Source: Streptomyces spiroverticillatus (GTDB lineage Bacteria > Actinomycetota > Actinomycetes > Streptomycetales > Streptomycetaceae). Taken from it: 64,000 nt of DNA. This document shows, piece by piece, positions 59,085-64,000 of this stretch; the first letter of the stretch is position 1; each line of letters begins with the position of its first letter. The stretch spans positions 187,761 through 251,760 of the forward strand of contig BMUX01000007.1 of the NCBI GenBank assembly GCA_014650415.1. The letters run 5' to 3'. The translations under genes and the position numbers were made by a program. The notes beneath the pieces are model-generated. The model was not told the origin of the DNA. It ran no database searches and saw only the letters and a program-made list of their open reading frames with translations.

Positions 59085-59786
59085 CTAGTAGGCGCTGCTG
59101 TTGTCGACGTCGAAGTGGTAGAGCGCGCGGGCCGAGCCGTACCGCCGGAACTCGGACGGGTCGATGTCCGTGAAGGCTGCCGCTGTCAGCAACTCCCGTA
59201 CGTCTTCGAGGTGTTCACCCCGCATCTCCTTCTCGACGCAGTCCGCGCCGAGCGACTTCACCCGTCCGCGTACGTAGATCCGCGCCTCGTACAGCGAGTC
59301 GCCGAGCGCGTCGCCCGCGTCCCCGCACACCAGCAGGCGGCCCGCCTGCCCCATGAAGGCGCTCATGTGGCCGACGCTCCCGCCGACGACGATGTCCACG
59401 CCCTTCATCGAGATCCCACACCGGGCCGCCGCGTCGCCCTCCACAACGAGCAGACCGCCGTGGGCCGTTGCCCCGGCCGACTGGGAGGCGTTGCCGCGCA
59501 CCCGGACCGTGCCGGACATCATGTTCTCCGCCGTGCCGACACCGGTGTTGCCGTGCACGGTGACCGTCGCGTGCTGGTTCATGCCCGCGCAGTAGTAGCC
59601 CGCGTGCCCGTCGATCCGGACGTCCAGCGGGGCGTCGAGCCCCACCGCGAGGTTGTGCGCGCCGTCGGGACGGGTGACGTGCCAGCTGCCCTCGCGCGCC
59701 TTGTGCAGGGCGGAGTTCAGATCGCGTACGGACTGGACGCTCAGGTCAACGGTCGTCGTCACGGCGGGAGTTGTCATCGTCGCCAT
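59085..59786 (-). CDS. GXGXG domain protein (glutamate synthase third subunit, MgsB-like)
   Basis: A 233-residue right-handed beta-helix of the GXGXG type: repeated turns HGNTGVGTAEN, VRGNASQSAGATAHGG, GGSVGHMSAFMGQAG and CGDAGDALGDS. It corresponds to the C-terminal domain of glutamate synthase large subunits, encoded separately. ATG 59786 has AGAGG seven bases upstream and overlaps the amidotransferase gene by 13 bases; ATG 59777 would give an ATGA overlap but lacks a ribosome site. It is a structural subunit with its two neighbours. Confidence 0.88.
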   Translation of the reverse strand: MATMTTPAVTTTVDLSVQSVRDLNSALHKAREGSWHVTRPDGAHNLAVGLDAPLDVRIDGHAGYYCAGMNQHATVTVHGNTGVGTAENMMSGTVRVRGNASQSAGATAHGGLLVVEGDAAARCGISMKGVDIVVGGSVGHMSAFMGQAGRLLVCGDAGDALGDSLYEARIYVRGRVKSLGADCVEKEMRGEHLEDVRELLTAAAFTDIDPSEFRRYGSARALYHFDVDNSSAY

Positions 59787-60658
59787 GTGTACACCTCTTC
59801 CGGCTCGGGCTCGAAGATGCGGGCGTTCTCGATGCCGGGCAGCCCGGCCAGACAGCGGTACTCCGACGCCATCGCCACCCACGCGTCCGTCTCCGCGACG
59901 ACGGCCGGCTTGCAGGCGATGGCGTCCCGTACGACCGCGAAGGTGTCCCCGGTCGTGACCAGCAGCGTGTAGAAACCGTCGAACCGCTCGCACAGCAGAC
60001 GCAGCGACTTCTCCAGGTCGTGCCCCTCGGCGAGCCGCGCCGCCACGAAGCGCGCGCCCACCTCGGAGTCGTTCGCGCTGTCGAACTCGGCGCCTTCCGC
60101 GATGAGTTCACGTCGCAGCGTCGCGTGGTTCGCAAACGATCCGTTGTGCACGAGGCACAGGTCGTCCGCCACCGCGAACGGGTGCGCCCCCTCGGGCGTC
60201 ACCGCCGACTCCGTCGCCATCCGGGTGTGTACGACGCCCTGCCGGCCGGTGGCCGACCGCAGCCCGAACTCCTCCGCGAGGGTGTCCGGATGCCCCACCC
60301 CCTTCAGTACGGCGAGGTCCGCGCCGCGCCCGATGACGGTCGCCCCCGTCCCGGCGGCGCGCACCCGCTTCTCCAACTCACCTGCACTGCAAGGCGCGTG
60401 GACGACAGTCGTCTGCCCGACCGGCACCACCGTCGCGTCCGGCCCGACCCGCTCGGCCAGCTCCGAGGGAGTCATCCCCGGCGCGAGCAGGCTCACCGAG
60501 GCGTGCCCCGGCGGCGACAGCAGCGCGTCCCCGTACAGCGCCACCCCCGCCGAGTCGGGTCCGCGCTCGGCGGCCTGGTGGAGCATTCCGGCGAGCAGCC
60601 ACCCCAGACGTGGTTCCAGGGCGGGGTCCCGCACCTGGATTCCCGCGATACCGCACAT
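59774..60658 (-). CDS. Class II glutamine amidotransferase (MgsA-like)
   Basis: A 294-residue Ntn-type amidotransferase subunit. Starting at ATG 60658 gives MCGIAG, putting the catalytic Cys at position 2 where it becomes N-terminal after Met removal; the longer TTG start would bury it. QAAERGPDSAGVALYG, VVHTRMATES and LVHNGSFANHATLRREL mark the glutamine site. AAAGGGA precedes the ATG. It would release ammonia, or here the amine from gamma-glutamyl-amide, to the FMN subunit encoded downstream. Confidence 0.92.
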   Translation of the reverse strand: MCGIAGIQVRDPALEPRLGWLLAGMLHQAAERGPDSAGVALYGDALLSPPGHASVSLLAPGMTPSELAERVGPDATVVPVGQTTVVHAPCSAGELEKRVRAAGTGATVIGRGADLAVLKGVGHPDTLAEEFGLRSATGRQGVVHTRMATESAVTPEGAHPFAVADDLCLVHNGSFANHATLRRELIAEGAEFDSANDSEVGARFVAARLAEGHDLEKSLRLLCERFDGFYTLLVTTGDTFAVVRDAIACKPAVVAETDAWVAMASEYRCLAGLPGIENARIFEPEPEEVYTWRR

Positions 60659-60686
60659 GTTCAAGTCCCTTTCACAACAAGTTGGT

Positions 60687-62033
60687 TCAGACGGCGGTCA
60701 GATAGCGGTCGACCTCCCACGAGGTCACCGTGTTGTGCCAGCTGTAGAACTCCTCCCGCTTCAGCCGCGCGTAGTACGCACTGACCCCCGCCTCCTGATC
60801 CACCGCGTCCAGCACCCCGCGCATCACCGCGTCCTCCTCCAGCGCGTGCACGGCGTCCAGCAGGGTGCGCGGCAGCGCGGGCCCGCTCGTAGCACCCGGG
60901 GCTCCGGGGTCCAAGTTCCGTCGTACGCCGTCGAGTCCGGCGCCCAGTGCGGCCGCCGACGCCAGGTACGAGCTGGCGGAGCCGTCGCCGCCGCGCAGCT
61001 CCACCCGGTGCGCGTCGGGCACCCGGATCAGGTGGGTGCGGTCGTTGCCGCCCCAGGTCGCCTCGCGCGGCGCCCAGGTGGCACCGGAGGCGGTGGTCGT
61101 GGCGCCGGAGCGCTTGTAGGAGTTCACGGTCGGCGCGATCAGGGCGTGCATCGCGGGAGCGTGGGCGAGGAGCCCGGCGGTGAAGGCGTACGCGGTCGGG
61201 CTCAGCCCCATGCCGTACGGATCCTCGATCAACTCCCGTGGGAACAGGGCCCGTTCGCCGTCCCAGAGGGAAAGGTGCAGGTGCAGTCCGTTGCCGGTGC
61301 GGTCGGTGAAGGGCTTCGGCATGAAGGTCGCCGTCATGCCGCGTTGCTCGGCCAGCACCTGCACGATGTACCGCAGCGTCACCACCCGGTCGGCCGTCGT
61401 CAGCACGTCCGCGTGATGGAAGTTCTGCTCGAACTGGCCGTTGCCGTCCTCGTGGTCGCTCGCATAAGGGCCCCAGCCCAGCTCCACCATCGCGTCCGAC
61501 ACGGCGGTCAGGTGCTCGTACATCCGGGTCAGACCACGTGCGTCGTAACAGGGCTGCGCGGCGTCGTCGAGCCGGTCGGCGGTGACCAGTTCGCCCGTCG
61601 CCCCGTCCTTGCGCAGCAGGAAATACTCCAGCTCGGCCCCGCTGACCAGAGCCGTTCCCTCGGCCGCCGCCCGTTCGGCGAGGGTGCGCAGGATGACGCG
61701 CGGTCCGTACGCGTACGGCCTGCCCTCGACGTACGGATCGCAGTGCACCAAGCCCAGGCCCGGCCGCAGGAAGGTCAGCGGTGTGTACGAACGGAGGTCC
61801 GGCACCGCCACCACGTCCGGGTCGCGCGGCAGTTGGCCCATCGCCCCGGCCGCGTACCCGGCGAACCCGACCCCGTCGCCCTCCAGCGCGTCCGCGGCCT
61901 CCACCGGGACCAGCTTGGCGCAGGGCTTCCCAGTGAGGGTGGTGAAGGTGGCCAGCAGGAAACGTACTCCGTCGGCCTTGGCGAGCGACGCCAGGGACTG
62001 GGTGGCGGCGGACGGTGCGGGCGCTACGGTCAC
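60687..62033 (-). CDS. Glutamine synthetase-like gamma-glutamylamide synthetase
   Basis: A 448-residue GS-family enzyme. Conserved parts are GAELEYFLL, DHEDGNGQFEQNFHH, PFTDRTGNGLHLHLSLWDG, VNSYKRSG and the nucleotide-site NDRTHLIRVPDAHRVELRGGD. The start GTG 62033 has GGGGAGAG just upstream. Several catalytic-loop positions differ from housekeeping GlnA, and linkage to mgsABC-type genes points to gamma-glutamylmethylamide synthetase (GmaS) rather than ammonium assimilation; related Streptomyces GS-like enzymes use polyamines or ethanolamine, so another amine is possible. First gene of a five-gene operon. Confidence 0.9.
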   Translation of the reverse strand: MTVAPAPSAATQSLASLAKADGVRFLLATFTTLTGKPCAKLVPVEAADALEGDGVGFAGYAAGAMGQLPRDPDVVAVPDLRSYTPLTFLRPGLGLVHCDPYVEGRPYAYGPRVILRTLAERAAAEGTALVSGAELEYFLLRKDGATGELVTADRLDDAAQPCYDARGLTRMYEHLTAVSDAMVELGWGPYASDHEDGNGQFEQNFHHADVLTTADRVVTLRYIVQVLAEQRGMTATFMPKPFTDRTGNGLHLHLSLWDGERALFPRELIEDPYGMGLSPTAYAFTAGLLAHAPAMHALIAPTVNSYKRSGATTTASGATWAPREATWGGNDRTHLIRVPDAHRVELRGGDGSASSYLASAAALGAGLDGVRRNLDPGAPGATSGPALPRTLLDAVHALEEDAVMRGVLDAVDQEAGVSAYYARLKREEFYSWHNTVTSWEVDRYLTAV

Positions 62034-62165
62034 GGGCTCTCTCCCCAACTGCCGATGTTCACTGTCGTGAGGTGGAGTCTCCTGGGGGTAAACGCTCGTA
62101 GCGTGTCCGATCGATTGCCGTCGTGTAAAGAGGTGCGCCGAGGAGGGAGGGTGCCGACCGCTCAA

Positions 62166-62265
62166 GATCCGATCTCTGGAAAGGTCCAAGCGTCGAGACT
62201 TTTCATCCATTGCGAAAGATCGCGGGCAGCTTCTATGTTCGCCCGGCATTGATCCGATCTCTGGA
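62166..62265. repeat. 15-bp direct repeat framing the GH95 promoter
   Basis: GATCCGATCTCTGGA occurs at 62166-62180 and again at 62251-62265, 85 bases apart. The second copy contains part of the ribosome site of the GH95 gene; the promoter candidate lies between them. Two identical boxes around a promoter could be regulator half-sites for looping or repression. Confidence 0.7.
62210..62239 (+). promoter_or_regulatory. Candidate promoter of the GH95 gene
   Basis: TTGCGA (62210-62215) and TATGTT (62234-62239) are separated by 18 bases and lie 36 bases before the ATG. It overlaps a CTTT-N11-AAAG dyad (around 62199-62218) that may be an operator. On the other side, ACGCT-CGT-AGCGT (62092-62104) may belong to the divergent glutamine-synthetase-like gene. 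Confidence 0.45.
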
Positions 62266-62274
62266 GGGATCTCC

Positions 62275-64000
62275 ATGACGCTGTCCAGGCGCCAGGCGCT
62301 CGCCCTGTCCTCGGTCCTCGCCACCGGTGCGGTGCTGCCCACCGCCCTCCCGGCCGGTGCGGCCGTTCCGTCAGGACCCGCACCGGACGGGACGTCGGCC
62401 GTGCCCGCACCCGCACCGGACGGCGCCGCGGCCCCGCCCGCCGGACCCGTGCCGCCCGCAGAGGGCCACACCCTCTGGTACGACAGACCCGCCACCAACT
62501 GGGAGCGCGAAGCCCTCCCGCTCGGCAGCGGCGACCTCGGCGTCAAGGTGTTCGGCGGCGTCGCCACCGAACAACTCCAGCTCAACGAGAAGTCGTTGTG
62601 GACCGGCGGCCCCGGCAGCAAGGAGGGCTACGACCACGGCAACTGGCCCGCCCCCCGCCCCGGCGCCCTCGACGAGGTCCGCCGCATCATCGACGCCCAG
62701 GGCTCGATGGACCCCGACGAGGTCTCCCGCCGCCTCGGCAACCCCACCTACTCCACCCCCGCCGGAATCGTCCCCGGCTTCGGCAACTACCAGAACTTCG
62801 GCTCGCTCGTCCTCGACTTCCCCGGCGCGCCCGCCGCCCCCCAGGCCTACCGCCGCCACCTCGACCTCAACAACGCTCTCGCCGGGGTGAGTTACCGCGA
62901 CGCCGCAGGGATCACCTTCACCCGCGAGTACTTCGCCAGCCACCCCGCCCGCGCCGTCGTCGGCCGGCTCACCGCCGACCGCCCCGGGCAGATCTCCTTC
63001 ACCCTGCGCATCGACCCCGCCCAGCCCGGCGCCACCACCACCGCCAAGGACGGCCGCATCACCGTCAAGGGCGCCCTCGCCGACAACGGACTGCGGTACG
63101 AGGGCCAGGTCCAGGTCGTCACCCGAGGCGGCACCCGCACCGAGAGCGGCGGCCGGATCACCGTCACCGGCGCCGACAGCGCCGTCCTCGTCCTCTCCGC
63201 CGGCACCGACTACGCCGACCGCCACCCCACCTACCGGGGCGCCGACCCGCACGGCCGCGTCGAGTCCGCCGTCACCCGGGCCGCCGCCCAGCCGTACGAG
63301 CGGGTCCGCGCCGCACACATCGCCGACCACCGCAGGCTCTACGACCGCGTACGCCTCGACATCGGCCAGCGGATGCCCGCCGACGTCCCCACCGACAAGC
63401 TCCTCGCCGGATACAAGGCCGACCCGAAGTCGCCCGCCGACCGCGCCCTGGAAACCCTCTTCTTCCGCTACGGCCGCTACCTCCTCATCGCCTCCTCCCG
63501 CCCCGGCTCCCTCCTGCCCGCCAACCTCCAGGGCGTCTGGAACAACTCCAACACCCCGCCCTGGAACGCCGACTACCACACCAACATCAACATCCAGATG
63601 AACTACTGGCCCGCCGAGATCGCGAACCTCGCCGAGACCGCCGAGCCCTACCACGCCCTCGTCGACGCACTCCGCCCGCCGGGACGCAGGACGGCCCGCG
63701 AGATGTTCGGCACACCCGAGGGCTGGGTCGTGCACCAGAACACCAACCCCTACGGCTACACCGGCGTCCACGACTGGTCGACCTCCTTCTGGATGCCCGA
63801 GGCCAACGGCTGGCTGGTCCAGCAGATGTACGAGCACTACCTCTTCGGCCGGGACCGCACCTACCTGCGCACCCGCGCCTACCCGGTGATGAAGGAGGCC
63901 GCCCGCTTCTGGCTCGCCAACCTCCACACCGACCCGCGCGACGGCACCCTCGTCGTCTCGCCCAGCTACTCGCCGGAACAGGGCGAGTTCACCGCCGGGG
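62275..64000 (+). CDS. GH95 alpha-L-fucosidase-type glycosidase (partial, cut by window end)
   Basis: About 575 residues are visible; the gene runs off the right edge. A Tat-type signal (SRRQALALSSVLATG) and Pro/Ala-rich linker precede the N-terminal beta-sandwich (WEREALPLGSGDLGVKVFGG, LQLNEKSLWTGGPG), which is diagnostic for GH95. The start of the (alpha/alpha)6 barrel follows with LLPANLQGVWNNSNTPPWNADYHTNINIQMNYWP, holding residues of the active site. GGAGGGA precedes the ATG. It is secreted and expected to release alpha-1,2-linked fucose or galactose from plant or host glycans. Full activity residues lie partly beyond the window. Confidence 0.93.
   Translation, partial: MTLSRRQALALSSVLATGAVLPTALPAGAAVPSGPAPDGTSAVPAPAPDGAAAPPAGPVPPAEGHTLWYDRPATNWEREALPLGSGDLGVKVFGGVATEQLQLNEKSLWTGGPGSKEGYDHGNWPAPRPGALDEVRRIIDAQGSMDPDEVSRRLGNPTYSTPAGIVPGFGNYQNFGSLVLDFPGAPAAPQAYRRHLDLNNALAGVSYRDAAGITFTREYFASHPARAVVGRLTADRPGQISFTLRIDPAQPGATTTAKDGRITVKGALADNGLRYEGQVQVVTRGGTRTESGGRITVTGADSAVLVLSAGTDYADRHPTYRGADPHGRVESAVTRAAAQPYERVRAAHIADHRRLYDRVRLDIGQRMPADVPTDKLLAGYKADPKSPADRALETLFFRYGRYLLIASSRPGSLLPANLQGVWNNSNTPPWNADYHTNINIQMNYWPAEIANLAETAEPYHALVDALRPPGRRTAREMFGTPEGWVVHQNTNPYGYTGVHDWSTSFWMPEANGWLVQQMYEHYLFGRDRTYLRTRAYPVMKEAARFWLANLHTDPRDGTLVVSPSYSPEQGEFTAG

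Noticed and set aside
1..64000. tRNA, rRNA, transposase, integrase or prophage genes
   Set aside because: None seen in intergenic sequence or translations; the window is therefore not marked as a mobile island despite its accessory content.

Overview
The window is about 72% GC, has strong third-position GC bias, and carries actinobacterial hallmarks: a WhiJ/Scr-type XRE plus DUF397 plus RsbW-like ATPase module, SCO-type SAM methyltransferase, LAL-type ATPase, Tat-exported glycosidases, NACHT and NB-ARC STAND NTPases and rare TTA codons. It is almost certainly a Streptomyces (or very close relative) chromosome segment, accessory and catabolic in character. I saw no rRNA, tRNA, insertion sequence, prophage or CRISPR array.

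Left part (1-17 kb): a repeat-rich non-coding start; an M20 amidohydrolase; an NB-ARC/TPR protein with a degenerate P-loop; a CDP-glycerol-transferase-like protein interrupted by a 7-bp tandem repeat; an orphan cytochrome b (qcrB) with its own promoter and terminator; a secreted M36 metalloprotease overlapped by a small lipoprotein; a LysR / cysteine dioxygenase / YeiH sulfur module; and a LAL-type ATPase lacking the usual DNA-binding tail.

17-23 kb is best read as a carnitine/acylcarnitine catabolic locus: an SGNH esterase and an MHS-family transporter diverge from an XRE-TetR fusion regulator, followed by a BKACE-type cleavage enzyme, a carnitine-dehydrogenase-like enzyme and a hot-dog thioesterase. 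23-34 kb is a tightly overlapping five-gene operon (DUF4132, MoxR ATPase, DUF5682, VWA, SWIM) with the same family order as the E. coli yehI-L-M-P-Q genes. 34-37 kb holds the Scr-type regulatory module and a methyltransferase.

37-47 kb: a Tat-exported GH3 glucosidase, a trio of secreted proteins (M64 peptidase, VWA protein, membrane-anchored partner), and a glutamate-type ABC transporter. 47-55 kb: two paralogous NACHT NTPases of nearly equal length (1103 and 1102 aa) flanking a Tat-exported FAD oxidoreductase. Their upstream DNA shares an identical 19-nt block and their C-terminal regions differ, as expected for NLR-like immune receptors with diversified sensors.

55-62 kb: a Nudix hydrolase, an XRE-cupin regulator and an operon of glutamine synthetase-like enzyme, class II amidotransferase, GXGXG protein, FMN glutamate-synthase-like protein and a monomeric FAD amine oxidase. 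This matches the gmaS-mgsABC set of the N-methylglutamate pathway, with a monomeric oxidase in place of the multisubunit dehydrogenase. The window ends inside a GH95 alpha-fucosidase-type gene. Gene calls rest on reading translations and motifs by eye; no database search was possible.
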